This document shows positions 26,446 through 35,455 of a stretch of 64,000 nt of DNA, in pieces. The notes beneath the pieces are model-generated. The model was not told the origin of the DNA and made no database searches. It saw nothing but the letters and a program-made list of their open reading frames with translations. This DNA is from Sneathiella marina. GTDB taxonomy: Bacteria; Pseudomonadota; Alphaproteobacteria; Sneathiellales; Sneathiellaceae. The position numbers and the translations under genes were made by a program. The stretch covers positions 1,308,364-1,372,363 of the forward strand of contig NZ_CP098747.1 in assembly GCF_023746535.1 (NCBI RefSeq). The letters run 5' to 3'. The first letter of the stretch is position 1; every line of letters begins with the position of its first letter.

Positions 26446-26551
26446 GTTAATGTTCGGGTAAGTTGCCTCAGCCAAAATTGCGATTGCATTGGTACCAATT
26501 TGCAGCGCCAACTTCCTAGGCGGTTCCACTTTATCGGCATATTATATCACG

Positions 26552-26571
26552 TTCAAATAATTTGAAATTAT
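26552..26571. promoter_or_regulatory. Overlapping palindromes, candidate XRE/cupin operator
   Basis: Two perfect 15-base palindromes overlap: TTCAAATAATTTGAA (26552-26566) and ATAATTTGAAATTAT (26557-26571). They lie in the 234-base AT-rich gap between the XRE/cupin gene and the FAD/GcvT gene. XRE dimers bind such symmetric sites. Function is inferred from position and symmetry. Confidence 0.45.
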
Positions 26572-26679
26572 ATTAGTATAACTAAAAAAAACTAGAAATA
26601 TTTCATTTTTAGAATAATATTTGTAAAATAGGCTGAACGCCGAAGCTCCTTTTATTTTTCTTGGCTTGAGAATTTCATC

Positions 26680-29130
26680 ATGACAAAGACACTCCCCGAG
26701 CAATCGCAAATTGTAATCATTGGCGGGGGCGTCATTGGATGTTCGGTCGCCTATCATCTAACCAAACGCGGTTGCAAAGATGTCGTTCTTCTTGAGCGCA
26801 GCCAGCTGACCTGTGGTACCACCTGGCATGCCGCAGGCTTAATTGGTCAAATGCGGGCGACCAACAACATGACACAGCTCGCGAAATACACCGCAGAGCT
26901 CTATGCGGGTCTCGAGGAGGAAACAGGGCAGGCGACCGGGTTTCAACAGACCGGCTCAATGTTTGTAACCGCTAATACTGACCGTTTGGAAGAGATAAAA
27001 CGGACCGCCTCCATGGCGACTGTCTTTGGGATTGAATCTCATATGATATCCCCATCTGAAATAAAGGATTTATGGCCGCTCCTAGCCACAGAGGATTTGA
27101 TTGGTGGCTTGTTTCTTCCAACGGATGGCAAAGCCAATCCAGTCGATATCACATTGGCGTTGGCCAGAGGCGCCCGGTCGAGAGGTGCCAATATAATTGA
27201 AGGTGTCGGAGTTACGGATATTCTCAAAGAGGGAGGACGTGTGACGGGTGTGGTCACGGATCAGGGACGTATTAACGCGGAAATCGTTATCAATTGCGGC
27301 GGTATGTGGGGTCATCAATTAGGTCGCAAAGCAGGCGTTAATGTTCCGCTTCACGCGGCAGAGCATTTTTATATTGTGACCGATCCCATGGAGGGGCTGG
27401 CCGCTAACGCGCCGGTTGTTCGCGACCCTGACGCCTATGCCTACTATAAGGAAGACGCCGGAAAGCTGTTGTTAGGATGTTTTGAGCCAATTGCCAAACC
27501 TTGGGGAATGGACGGAATTCCGGAGCGGTTTTCATTTGATCAATTGCCGGATGACTGGGACCATTTTGAACCGGTTCTCGAATTGGCATTGAAGCGTCTG
27601 CCCGCATTGGAGACAGCCGGTATTCAGCTGTTCTTCAATGGTCCCGAGAGCTTTACGCCCGACGATCGGTATTTGCTGGGAGAGGCGCCGGAACTCAAGA
27701 ATTTCTTTGTAGCAGCCGGCTTTAATTCTGTTGGTATCCAATCCGCTGGCGGGGCGGGGCGTGTTCTCGCGGACTGGGTTTTGGATGGGTATCCGCCAAT
27801 GGATTTGTGGGATGTGGATATCCGCCGGATGATGCCCTTTCAAACCAATCGAAAATACCTGCGCGATCGCACGGTTGAATCTCTCGGTCTTCTTTATGCC
27901 ATGCACTGGCCGTTTCGTCAGGTTGAATCCGCTCGAGGTGTTAGAAAATCACCCTTACATAGCAGCCTGAATGATGCCGGAGCCTGTTTCGGGGAGCTGG
28001 CTGGCTGGGAGCGTCCGAACTGGTACGCGCCTGAAGGTGTCGAAGCCAAGTATGAATATAGCTACGGCCGCCAGAACTGGTTTGAACATAGCGCAGCAGA
28101 ACATAAAGCGGTACGTGAAAAAGTTGGCCTGTTTGACCAGACATCTTTTGCGAAATTTGAGCTGCAGGGACGGGATGCAACTCGGGTATTAAATCAAATT
28201 TGTGCCAACGATATAGATGTCGATATCAGCAGAGTTGTTTATACACAATGGCTGAACCATCACGGAGGGATTGAGGCGGACCTGACCGTGACGCGTTTGG
28301 CGACGGATCATTATCTGATCGTCACGTCTGGTACATCGCAAGTTCGTGATTTTAGCTGGCTGAAACGTAATATACCCGAAGATGCGCATGCTATCGCGAC
28401 AGATATGACATCAGCCTATGCGGTACTTGGGATAATGGGTCCTAATTCACGAGCATTGCTGGCGAGCCTCACGCCGGACGATATGTCCAACGAGGCATTT
28501 CCATTTGGGACCAGCGCAGTAATTGACCTTGGTTACGCACGTGTTCGCGCTTCAAGAATAACTTATGTGGGAGAGCTTGGATGGGAGCTGTATATCCCAA
28601 TGGAATTTGTGCAGGATGTTTATGATGTGATTGTCGAAGAAGGCAAGAACCACGGTCTCATGCATGCAGGTTATCATGCCTTAAACTCGCTCAGAATGGA
28701 GAAAGCATATCGGCATTGGGGGCACGACATCACCGATGAAGATTCACCCCTTGAATCCGGCCTTGGTTTTGCTGTGAAGATGGATAAACCAGGTGGATTT
28801 ATCGGCCGCGATGCGTTACTCGCTCAGAAGGAAAAGGGGTTAAATCGGCGGTTAGTGCTGTTGAAACTGGATGACTCCGATCCATTACTCTACCATAACG
28901 AGCCGGTCTATCGAAATGGAATGATGGTAGGCCATATCACTTCTGCGATGTATGGACATACCCTAAAGGCGTCATTGGGCTTTGCGTATGTGGACTGTCC
29001 CGACGGGGATACAACGGCAGCCTGTATATTATCGGCGGATTATGAGATTGAAATCGCGGGAGAACGCTTCTCCGCGAGCCCATCACTGCAGCCTCTATAT
29101 GATCCAAAAATGCTCAAGGTAAAGTCCTGA
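26680..29130 (+). CDS. FAD-dependent oxidoreductase/GcvT fusion, second dimethylglycine/sarcosine-dehydrogenase-like protein
   Basis: An 816-residue paralogue of the protein at 12181-14595 with the same layout: an N-terminal FAD-binding DAO domain (IVIIGGGVIGCSVAYHL at 11-27) and a C-terminal GcvT-like folate domain. TTWHAAGL (47-54) matches the covalent-FAD motif of dimethylglycine dehydrogenase with His50, and here the canonical AGL is kept. It is expected to oxidise an N-methyl amine and pass formaldehyde to tetrahydrofolate. It starts at ATG 26680, divergent from the XRE/cupin regulator, which probably controls it. Exact amine unknown. Confidence 0.9.
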   Translation: MTKTLPEQSQIVIIGGGVIGCSVAYHLTKRGCKDVVLLERSQLTCGTTWHAAGLIGQMRATNNMTQLAKYTAELYAGLEEETGQATGFQQTGSMFVTANTDRLEEIKRTASMATVFGIESHMISPSEIKDLWPLLATEDLIGGLFLPTDGKANPVDITLALARGARSRGANIIEGVGVTDILKEGGRVTGVVTDQGRINAEIVINCGGMWGHQLGRKAGVNVPLHAAEHFYIVTDPMEGLAANAPVVRDPDAYAYYKEDAGKLLLGCFEPIAKPWGMDGIPERFSFDQLPDDWDHFEPVLELALKRLPALETAGIQLFFNGPESFTPDDRYLLGEAPELKNFFVAAGFNSVGIQSAGGAGRVLADWVLDGYPPMDLWDVDIRRMMPFQTNRKYLRDRTVESLGLLYAMHWPFRQVESARGVRKSPLHSSLNDAGACFGELAGWERPNWYAPEGVEAKYEYSYGRQNWFEHSAAEHKAVREKVGLFDQTSFAKFELQGRDATRVLNQICANDIDVDISRVVYTQWLNHHGGIEADLTVTRLATDHYLIVTSGTSQVRDFSWLKRNIPEDAHAIATDMTSAYAVLGIMGPNSRALLASLTPDDMSNEAFPFGTSAVIDLGYARVRASRITYVGELGWELYIPMEFVQDVYDVIVEEGKNHGLMHAGYHALNSLRMEKAYRHWGHDITDEDSPLESGLGFAVKMDKPGGFIGRDALLAQKEKGLNRRLVLLKLDDSDPLLYHNEPVYRNGMMVGHITSAMYGHTLKASLGFAYVDCPDGDTTAACILSADYEIEIAGERFSASPSLQPLYDPKMLKVKS

Positions 29131-29225
29131 TTTCGTACGACAATCACAGTCTGTTATTTCAAATCCTGTGTAGATTGGTGCCTAAGTATTAAATCATGTG
29201 TGTTTAGGTAATCGGATTTTTGACC

Positions 29226-29861
29226 ATGACTGTATTTGGATCGTTACGAATGGGAGAACTGGCTGATTGGCGACGCCAGATCAACGATTTATATGCCAGG
29301 ATAAGATTGATGGACGACCCGGTGGCCGCCTGGAAACTCTGGCACGAGACAAGATCTCGGCTTTTCAAGCATCATGCCATGTCGCCGGTGCCAGTGGAAA
29401 AACGAAGCGAGTTCAAAGAGATAAACGTCTTTTCTTATGATCCAGCATTCAGATATAGTGTTACTCTTCGCCCTGTTGTGCCCATTACGACAGCTGTAGA
29501 CCTAGGTCCGGATGGTGTCATGACGTATAAAAGCGTGGCAAAAACCTGTGGCCTTGAGGAAAGTTTGGGTTCGGAACTCACGGTCTTTTGGATATTAGGA
29601 TATGGCGGTGGCTTATTTATCCCTTTTCAGGATCAATCCAATGGGGACACCAGCTTCGGTGGGGGCCGATATATTATTGATGCCATAAAAGGGGCGGATC
29701 TGGGCTTAGATCCAGATAGCCGACTTATACTGGATTTCAATTTTTCCTATAATCCATCTTGCGCTATGAATGCTGCGTATGTCTGCCCGCTTTCGCCACC
29801 TGAAAACAAAATTTACGAGGCTATAAGTGCTGGCGAAAAACGGGATCGACAGGTGACATAA
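29226..29861 (+). CDS. DUF1684-family protein
   Basis: A 211-residue soluble protein whose conserved C-terminal blocks fit DUF1684: FIPFQDQSNGDTSFGGGRYI, DFNFSYNPSCAMN and CPLSPPENK, then an AGEK end. No catalytic function is known for the family. ATG 29226 is used; the in-frame TTG at 29220 adds two residues. It follows the FAD/GcvT gene by 95 bases on the same strand, so co-transcription is possible. A hairpin at 29871-29904 separates it from the convergent TRAP genes. Confidence 0.78.
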   Translation: MTVFGSLRMGELADWRRQINDLYARIRLMDDPVAAWKLWHETRSRLFKHHAMSPVPVEKRSEFKEINVFSYDPAFRYSVTLRPVVPITTAVDLGPDGVMTYKSVAKTCGLEESLGSELTVFWILGYGGGLFIPFQDQSNGDTSFGGGRYIIDAIKGADLGLDPDSRLILDFNFSYNPSCAMNAAYVCPLSPPENKIYEAISAGEKRDRQVT

Positions 29862-29870
29862 TTCAACACT

Positions 29871-29904
29871 AGCTTGGCTGAACTTATATGTATAAAGCCA
29901 AGCT
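29871..29904. terminator. Hairpin between convergent DUF1684 and TRAP genes
   Basis: A 9-bp perfect stem, AGCTTGGCT (29871-29879) with AGCCAAGCT (29896-29904), and a 16-base loop. Neither side has a strong T tract. Its position three bases before the dctM stop suggests a bidirectional stop signal, with modest confidence. Confidence 0.45.
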
Positions 29905-29906
29905 CG

Positions 29907-31373
29907 CTAATTAAGGAGTTGTCTCGGTAACCACAAGGCTATTTCAGGGAAAATCGCCACAAGTGACAGGCCAATTAATTGAAGCATCACAAATGGAATA
30001 ATTCCGCGATAAATTTGCTGAATCTTCACTGTTTTTGGCGCAACCGCCTTGAGATAGAATAGCGCAAATCCAAAGGGCGGCGTCAGGAATGATGTCTGCA
30101 AATTAACTGCCAGCAATATGGCAAACCAATAGGTAACCTCAAACTTCGCAACATGATCGCCAAAATCCAGGAGGGCAATTGCCGGCGCGAAAACCGGCAA
30201 AACAATCAGTGTAATTTCGATCCAATCAAAGAAGAACCCAAGGATGAACACTAGCCCCATGATCAGGAAAAGAAGCCCCCAAGAGCCAAGTCCAAGCGCT
30301 TCAACCGCGTCAATAACAAGATCGTCTCCACCCAAAGAGCGGAAGACGAATGAAAACAGCGTCGCGCCAATGAAAATACCGAAAATCATCGCATTGGTGA
30401 GAGCAGTTCTTTCTACGACATCTTTTAAAGTGTCCCAAAAATGCTTTAGCTCAGCGCTCACTCCGCCAGGGGCGGCATGGCTTTCAAGCTTGGAATCAGC
30501 CTCTCCGTCAAAATGAAGTTCCTTGACACCCATGGCCGGCAATAAAACCAAGTTAAAAAGACCAAGCAAAATTGCCCCTAAGGCACCAACGCCGGCCGCT
30601 TCTGTAGGTGTTGCTAGGCCAGCTAGAATGGAGCCGAGAACGCAGGCGATCAAAATTACAGGCGGCACGAAACTCCGTAGAACCATTCCCAGAACACCCA
30701 TAGTCGTTTGCGGACCAATGTCCTTGGGCAGGGGAGGGGCCAGCGATGGATTGATTGTACATCTGATAACAATGTACGCAAAATACAGACCGGACAAAAT
30801 CAAACCCGGGAAAACAGCGGCAACGAATAAATTACCTACAGACCTACTCAGCAGATCCGCCATAATGACCAGCATAATTGACGGTGGGATTAAAATACCC
30901 AATGTGCCCGAAGCGGCAATGGTCCCTGTCGCGAGCTCAGCGTCGTAGTTTCGTTTCAGCATCACCGGGAGGGCCAGCAATGACATCATTATGACCGAGG
31001 CGCCAATGATACCGGTTGTTGCTGCAAGGATGGTCCCCATCAAGGTAACAGCCAGGGCTAGTCCACCGGGAACACGTCTGAGTAAAACTTGCAGGCAATT
31101 GAGGAGGTCGCGGGCGATTCCGGATTTTTCGAGCATGGTACCCATAAAAATAAACATGGGTATTGCTGTCAAAATCAGACTTTCCATGATCCCGCCAAAT
31201 ATTCGGGAAGGCAAAGAACGGAACTGAATAAACATAAACTCGCCAGAGAATATGCCAATGACGCCAAAGGCAAGGCCGACACCCCCTAGAATGAAAGCGA
31301 CGGGATATCCGGAGAAAAGCAAAATTGCCAATGCCCCGAACATGAAAACGGGGAGGAGTTCCACGAAATCCAT
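29907..31373 (-). CDS. dctM: TRAP transporter large permease (DctM)
   Basis: A 488-residue membrane protein with many transmembrane segments, the large TRAP subunit. Family blocks include AIPMFIFMGTMLEKSGIA, GILIPPSIMLVIMADL and the C-terminal QTSFLTPPFGFALFYLK. It is longer than the roughly 425-residue DctM type; a hydrophilic insert near residues 265-320 accounts for the extra length, as in keto-acid/chloroaromatic-type TRAP permeases. Its ATG overlaps the dctQ stop by one base (TAATG), indicating translational coupling. With the DctP-type binding protein it would import an organic acid using a Na+ gradient. Confidence 0.93.
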   Translation of the reverse strand: MDFVELLPVFMFGALAILLFSGYPVAFILGGVGLAFGVIGIFSGEFMFIQFRSLPSRIFGGIMESLILTAIPMFIFMGTMLEKSGIARDLLNCLQVLLRRVPGGLALAVTLMGTILAATTGIIGASVIMMSLLALPVMLKRNYDAELATGTIAASGTLGILIPPSIMLVIMADLLSRSVGNLFVAAVFPGLILSGLYFAYIVIRCTINPSLAPPLPKDIGPQTTMGVLGMVLRSFVPPVILIACVLGSILAGLATPTEAAGVGALGAILLGLFNLVLLPAMGVKELHFDGEADSKLESHAAPGGVSAELKHFWDTLKDVVERTALTNAMIFGIFIGATLFSFVFRSLGGDDLVIDAVEALGLGSWGLLFLIMGLVFILGFFFDWIEITLIVLPVFAPAIALLDFGDHVAKFEVTYWFAILLAVNLQTSFLTPPFGFALFYLKAVAPKTVKIQQIYRGIIPFVMLQLIGLSLVAIFPEIALWLPRQLLN

Positions 31374-31936
31374 TAGTGATCTCCTCCAATGGTCATTTGT
31401 TTCATTTCTTGTGGCAGCTGCCCGCGAATGCCAGCATAGGATTTAATAAGTTGAGAAATCGCGGCTAAAAGCAAGAGTATGAACAATATTACAAGGCCAC
31501 CTTTCAGCATCCAGATATTGCTGAGGCCATTTTGTGATTTAGAAATCTCGCCTTGATTGAAGGAGTTAATAGTGTAGGGAAGCGAAAGCCAAATGCCGAG
31601 AATTGAATAAGGTAGAAGAAATGCGATAACCCCGCAAAACTCTATCCAGTATTTCTTGCTGTCGGACAGGGTTTCTCTCAGGAGGTCTATTCGAACATGG
31701 GCCTGACGGATGTAACCGTAGCCAATAACGAGGACAATTAGGTAGGAATGAAACCAATATTCCGACTCTTGGATCATTGTAGAATTGAGGCCAAATGGTT
31801 TTGGGACACCGAAATATCTCGCGACCACGTCATAGCAAACAACAACGACTAGAATCACTCCAGCCCAGCCACCGAATTTTGCAACGGTTCCCAAAAACCT
31901 GTCAAGCAAACGGCTGAAGCCTAATAAAGTCTCCAT
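31373..31936 (-). CDS. dctQ: TRAP transporter small permease (DctQ)
   Basis: A 187-residue membrane protein with four predicted transmembrane helices. The family block ARYFGVPKPFGLNS then EYWFHSYLIVLVIGYGYI and HVRIDLLRE is typical of the small TRAP subunit. The start at 31936 has GGGAGGG about seven bases upstream; the ATG at 31942 directly abuts that site. It lies between dctP (170 bases upstream, with a hairpin between) and dctM (one-base overlap). Confidence 0.9.
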   Translation of the reverse strand: METLLGFSRLLDRFLGTVAKFGGWAGVILVVVVCYDVVARYFGVPKPFGLNSTMIQESEYWFHSYLIVLVIGYGYIRQAHVRIDLLRETLSDSKKYWIEFCGVIAFLLPYSILGIWLSLPYTINSFNQGEISKSQNGLSNIWMLKGGLVILFILLLLAAISQLIKSYAGIRGQLPQEMKQMTIGGDH

Positions 31937-32050
31937 AATCATCCCTCCCAGAATGTTTTAAGCAAGATACCACCAGTATTTTATTTGATCTGCAAGTAGT
32001 TTCGGCTGGTTTTGGTATCTTCTACTGTCACAATAACTCCCTAGTTAAAA

Positions 32051-32079
32051 ATGCCCGCCGGAAAAGTATCGGCGGGCAT
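32051..32079 (-). terminator. Intercistronic hairpin after dctP
   Basis: A perfect 10-bp stem, ATGCCCGCCG (32051-32060) with CGGCGGGCAT (32070-32079), and on the - strand a TTTT tail. It sits between dctP and dctQ inside a likely single operon. Such elements reduce expression of downstream permease genes or protect the dctP end of the mRNA. Confidence 0.7.
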
Positions 32080-32106
32080 CATTAGATAGATCAATCTAGG
32101 AAACCT

Positions 32107-33144
32107 TTATTTGAGGTATCCCAGGTCTTTCCATTGAGCGTAACCTTTGCGGAATTCTGTCAGATTTCCGTAGACATTTGCGAAATCCGGGTTTGCAGCT
32201 ACTTCTTCAGCTGCGACTTCATCCCAGGCGCCGGAGAATGCGGCAAGCATTTCCGGAGACCATTGATGAATTGTCACACCGGCTGCGGCCATTTCTGCAA
32301 GAGCCTTACCCTGAATCGCTTCACCTTCCGCCAGTTGTACGGCAACATTGGCTTTACAAGCGGTGGAGATAATTGCCCGCTGTTGATCGGTCATACCATC
32401 CCATGTCTTCTTGTTGACGAGCAATTCCTGAATTGTGGACTGCTGATGCCATCCTGGGAAATAGTAATGCTTGGCAATATTATAAAAGCCAAGATTTTGG
32501 TCGATGGCAGGCATTGAAAATTCTGTCGCATCGATCGTACCGCGTTCCAGAGCCGGATAGATATCACCACCTGCAAGAAGCTGCGTATCTACACCCAGTT
32601 TCTGCATGGCCTTTGCACCCAGACCGAAGAAACGCATTTTCAGGCCTTGAAGGTCTTCAGGAGAGTTGATCTCTTTACGGAACCAGCCAGACGCTTCCGG
32701 CGCGATCACGCCACAAACCAAGGATTGAATGCCATACGGATTGTACAGGTCATTCATCATTTTCTCTCCGCCGCCATACCACATCCAGGCGATGTATTCA
32801 CCAGCGGCTGGGCCGAAAGGAACGGCCGCGAACAGGTTGAAGGCAGAGTTCTTGCTTCCCCAATAGCCAGCGACTGACCAACCTGCATCAACGGAGCCAT
32901 TGGCAACTGCGTCAAAGATTTCAAGCGGCGGGACAAGGGCTTTTGGTTCGAAGAATTTTACTTCGATATCACCGCCGGAAATTTCATTGACAGTATCCTG
33001 GAAACGGACACCTGCTTGGCCCAGTTGGACCAGACTGCCAGGAAACGTCGATGGCATGTTGAGTTTAACTTTATCCGCGGATGCCGGTGTACCAACACCA
33101 ACAATGGACGCGCTCAGCAGGGCTGCTGCCAATAATTTTTTCAT
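32107..33144 (-). CDS. dctP: TRAP transporter substrate-binding protein (DctP, TakP-like)
   Basis: A 345-residue periplasmic protein with a clear signal peptide (MKKLLAAALLSASIVG to PASA) and an excellent GGGAGGAAT ribosome-binding site. The binding-site region ATEFSMPAIDQNLGFYNIAKHYYFPGWHQ resembles TakP, the 2-oxoacid binder of Rhodobacter, in which the residues of the GWHQ region contact ligand and Na+. Thus a monocarboxylic 2-oxoacid or similar acid is likely. A longer frame to 33228 lacks a signal peptide at its start and is rejected. First gene of the leftward dctPQM unit. Confidence 0.9.
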   Translation of the reverse strand: MKKLLAAALLSASIVGVGTPASADKVKLNMPSTFPGSLVQLGQAGVRFQDTVNEISGGDIEVKFFEPKALVPPLEIFDAVANGSVDAGWSVAGYWGSKNSAFNLFAAVPFGPAAGEYIAWMWYGGGEKMMNDLYNPYGIQSLVCGVIAPEASGWFRKEINSPEDLQGLKMRFFGLGAKAMQKLGVDTQLLAGGDIYPALERGTIDATEFSMPAIDQNLGFYNIAKHYYFPGWHQQSTIQELLVNKKTWDGMTDQQRAIISTACKANVAVQLAEGEAIQGKALAEMAAAGVTIHQWSPEMLAAFSGAWDEVAAEEVAANPDFANVYGNLTEFRKGYAQWKDLGYLK

Positions 33145-33200
33145 AATTCCTCCCAATATTTCGGAAAATAAATCCGTACTTGCTTTTTTAGCACGCAACA

Positions 33201-33210
33201 ACGTATACGT
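33201..33210. promoter_or_regulatory. Candidate GntR/FCD operator in divergent promoter region
   Basis: A perfect 10-base palindrome, ACGTATACGT. Its GTATAC core matches the half-site spacing common to FadR/FCD-type GntR operators. It lies between dctP and the dehydrogenase operon that encodes a GntR/FCD regulator. A six-base GTATAC core recurs by chance elsewhere, so position is the main support. Confidence 0.45.
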
Positions 33211-33229
33211 AAAAAAAGGCACTGTCAAT

Positions 33230-33264
33230 AATCCGAAAATCCCAATTTTCTAATAAATCGGATT
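33230..33264. repeat. 7-bp inverted repeat in divergent dctP region
   Basis: AATCCGA at 33230-33236 pairs perfectly with TCGGATT at 33258-33264 across 21 bases. It is 35 bases before the dehydrogenase gene start. It may be a second regulatory site or leader structure. Confidence 0.3.
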
Positions 33265-33298
33265 TTGGCAAACGGCACAAATACTGGACGAATGAACG

Positions 33299-34429
33299 AT
33301 GGGTACATTAAGCAATAGTTTCAAAATAGCGGTATTTGAAGGCGATGGAATCGGACCGGAGATTACAAAGCCAACACTGGAAATCTTAAAATCGGCTTCG
33401 TCTAACTACGAGGGGTTTTCACTGGATTTCGAGTTTTTGCCTGCTGGGGCGGGACATTATCGGGATACAGGGTCGGCTTTACCAAAAGAATCCATGGATC
33501 GTGCAAGAGCGGCTGATGCAATCTTGCTTTCGGCGATTGGATTACCCGACGTACGATACAAAGACGGGACCGAGATCCGGCCTCAGGTCGATTTGAGATT
33601 TAACCTCGATCTTTATGCTGGTGTGCGTCCTGTCAAGATATACCCGGGGGCAAAATGTCCGCTTTCCGATCCACGCGCCAAAGACATTGATTTTGTCCTT
33701 GTTCGTGAATCAACAGAAGGCTTGTTCGCCCATATGCATGACGGAAAAGTCGTTGATGATCAATATGCTACAGAAACTTTGAAGATTACACGTTCTACCA
33801 GCGAGAAGCTTTTTGATTTCTCTTTTTCTCTTGCCCGGCAAAGAGCGGCGGAGAAGGGGCGGCCTGGGAAAGTGACCTGTGTCGACAAAGCGAATATATT
33901 CCGGTCTTTTTGGTTTTTTAGGTCGATTTTTGAAGAGCGTGCAAAGTCGTTTCCAGATGTTATCTCGGATGCCGCGTATGTTGATGCGATGGCCATGTGG
34001 ATGGTACAAAAGCCTTGGGATTTTGATATTCTTGTCACCGAAAATATGTTTGGGGATATTCTGTCCGACCTCGGTGCTGGAATTATGGGGTCTTTGGGAA
34101 TAGCGCCGTCCGCCGATATTGGCGATGATCATGCGGTATTCCAGCCGTGCCATGGCAGTGCGCCGGACATCGCCGGCCAAGGTGTCGCAAATCCGCTCGC
34201 AATGATTCTATCCGCAGGAATGATGATGACTTGGCTGGGGCATCAGCATGGCGTACCGCAGCTGATCGAATGTGGTCAGGGGATTGACGACGCAGTAACG
34301 CGCGTTCTGGCGAATGAGCGAGGATTAACCCGTGATTTGGGAGGCCAGCTTGGTACGGAGGAATGCGCTTTAGCCGTCCTGGAGGCGCTTCCGTCAAACG
34401 GTTCTGACGGAAATCCGGAGGCCAGCTGA
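33299..34429 (+). CDS. Isocitrate/isopropylmalate-dehydrogenase-family enzyme (tartrate-dehydrogenase-like)
   Basis: A 376-residue beta-decarboxylating dehydrogenase. GDGIGPEI near residues 15-22, the substrate block VRPVKIYPGAKC, FVLVRESTEGLF, the catalytic Lys in TCVDKANIF, the metal Asp in YVDAMAMWMVQ plus DILVTENMFGDILSD, and the NAD-site AHGSAPDI equivalent (CHGSAPDIAGQGVANP) are all seen. Arg contacts differ from canonical LeuB, so tartrate, malate or a substituted malate is as likely as isopropylmalate. No leu genes are nearby. First gene of the rightward unit; the next gene starts directly after its TGA. Confidence 0.88.
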   Translation: MGTLSNSFKIAVFEGDGIGPEITKPTLEILKSASSNYEGFSLDFEFLPAGAGHYRDTGSALPKESMDRARAADAILLSAIGLPDVRYKDGTEIRPQVDLRFNLDLYAGVRPVKIYPGAKCPLSDPRAKDIDFVLVRESTEGLFAHMHDGKVVDDQYATETLKITRSTSEKLFDFSFSLARQRAAEKGRPGKVTCVDKANIFRSFWFFRSIFEERAKSFPDVISDAAYVDAMAMWMVQKPWDFDILVTENMFGDILSDLGAGIMGSLGIAPSADIGDDHAVFQPCHGSAPDIAGQGVANPLAMILSAGMMMTWLGHQHGVPQLIECGQGIDDAVTRVLANERGLTRDLGGQLGTEECALAVLEALPSNGSDGNPEAS

Positions 34430-35455
34430 ATGTTGCAAGTAGGTCTTATCGGCGCAGGATATTTTAGCAGGTTTCATATCGATGCCTGGCAACGGCTCCA
34501 TGAGGTAAATTTACTCGCCATCGCGGAAACGGACGAAAGCCGGCGCGAAATCCTCGCATCGGAATTGCCGGAAATTAAACTTTATGGGTCAGCAGAAGAT
34601 TTATTGTCAGAAAATCAGTTGGATATACTTGATATTGCAACGCCACCTTCTGCGCATCGCACGATTTTGCGTGACGCGGTAAATGGGGTTAAAATGATCG
34701 TCTGTCAAAAGCCTTTCTGTGTTAGCCTGAGCGAAGCTGAAGAAATTGCCGAAATGGTTAAAGGCTCAAAATCGACTTTGGTGATCCACGAGAACTTTCG
34801 TTTCCAGCCTTGGTATCGAAAAATAAAATCGATTATCTGTTCAGGAGAGCTTGGCGAAGTTTTGCAAGCTCAATTCCGGTTACGCCCCGGAGATGGGGCG
34901 GGTGTTGACGCTTATTTTGATCGGCAGCCATATTTTCGGAATATGAAAAGATTTCTCATTCATGAGACGGGAATTCACTGGATCGATGTCTTTCGATTTT
35001 TGTTTGGAATTCCACAAACAATATATGGTGATTTAAGAAGACTAAATCCTGAAATTTCGGGCGAAGATGCAGGATATTTTATTTTCGGATATGCGGACGG
35101 GCAGCGGGCTGTATTTGATGGAAACCGGCTGCTGGATCATTCCGCGGACAATCACCGTCTGACAATGGGGGAATTTGTTGTGGAAGGAACAAAGGCGACC
35201 ATTACACTTAATGGAGATGCCGAACTTTTTCTTCGTAACAGGGGAGAGAAAGAGGGTCAAAAAATTGACTATGACATTGGGCTTAAGGGGTTTGGAGGGG
35301 ATTGTGTTTTTAACTTTCAAAAGCATATTGCCGACTTTTGCCTGGGTCGGGGAGAGCTTGAAAATTCTGTGGAAAACTATTTGCCTAATCTGGTTCTCGA
35401 AAATCTTATTTATGAATCGGCTTTGACCGGTAGAAGATGCAGGGTGGAGATGTGA
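34430..35455 (+). CDS. Gfo/Idh/MocA-family oxidoreductase
   Basis: A 341-residue NAD(P)-dependent dehydrogenase. An N-terminal Rossmann fold (VGLIGAGYFSRFHIDAW at 4-20) with DIATPPSAH is followed by the EKP-equivalent CQKPFCVSLSEAEE (Gln replaces Glu in EKP). A C-terminal alpha/beta domain has HETGIHWIDVFRFLFG with the usual His. Members oxidise sugars, inositols or related polyols. The ATG abuts the TGA of the upstream gene, so the two are co-translated. Substrate unknown. Confidence 0.88.
   Translation: MLQVGLIGAGYFSRFHIDAWQRLHEVNLLAIAETDESRREILASELPEIKLYGSAEDLLSENQLDILDIATPPSAHRTILRDAVNGVKMIVCQKPFCVSLSEAEEIAEMVKGSKSTLVIHENFRFQPWYRKIKSIICSGELGEVLQAQFRLRPGDGAGVDAYFDRQPYFRNMKRFLIHETGIHWIDVFRFLFGIPQTIYGDLRRLNPEISGEDAGYFIFGYADGQRAVFDGNRLLDHSADNHRLTMGEFVVEGTKATITLNGDAELFLRNRGEKEGQKIDYDIGLKGFGGDCVFNFQKHIADFCLGRGELENSVENYLPNLVLENLIYESALTGRRCRVEM

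Noticed and set aside
26446-26529. N-terminal extension of the XRE/cupin regulator to GTG 26529
   Set aside because: The extra 28 residues are not part of the helix-turn-helix domain; ATG 26445 is simpler, although this is not certain.
33145-33228. Upstream extension of dctP to 33228
   Set aside because: The extension would precede a strong ribosome-binding site and a clear signal peptide starting at 33144.
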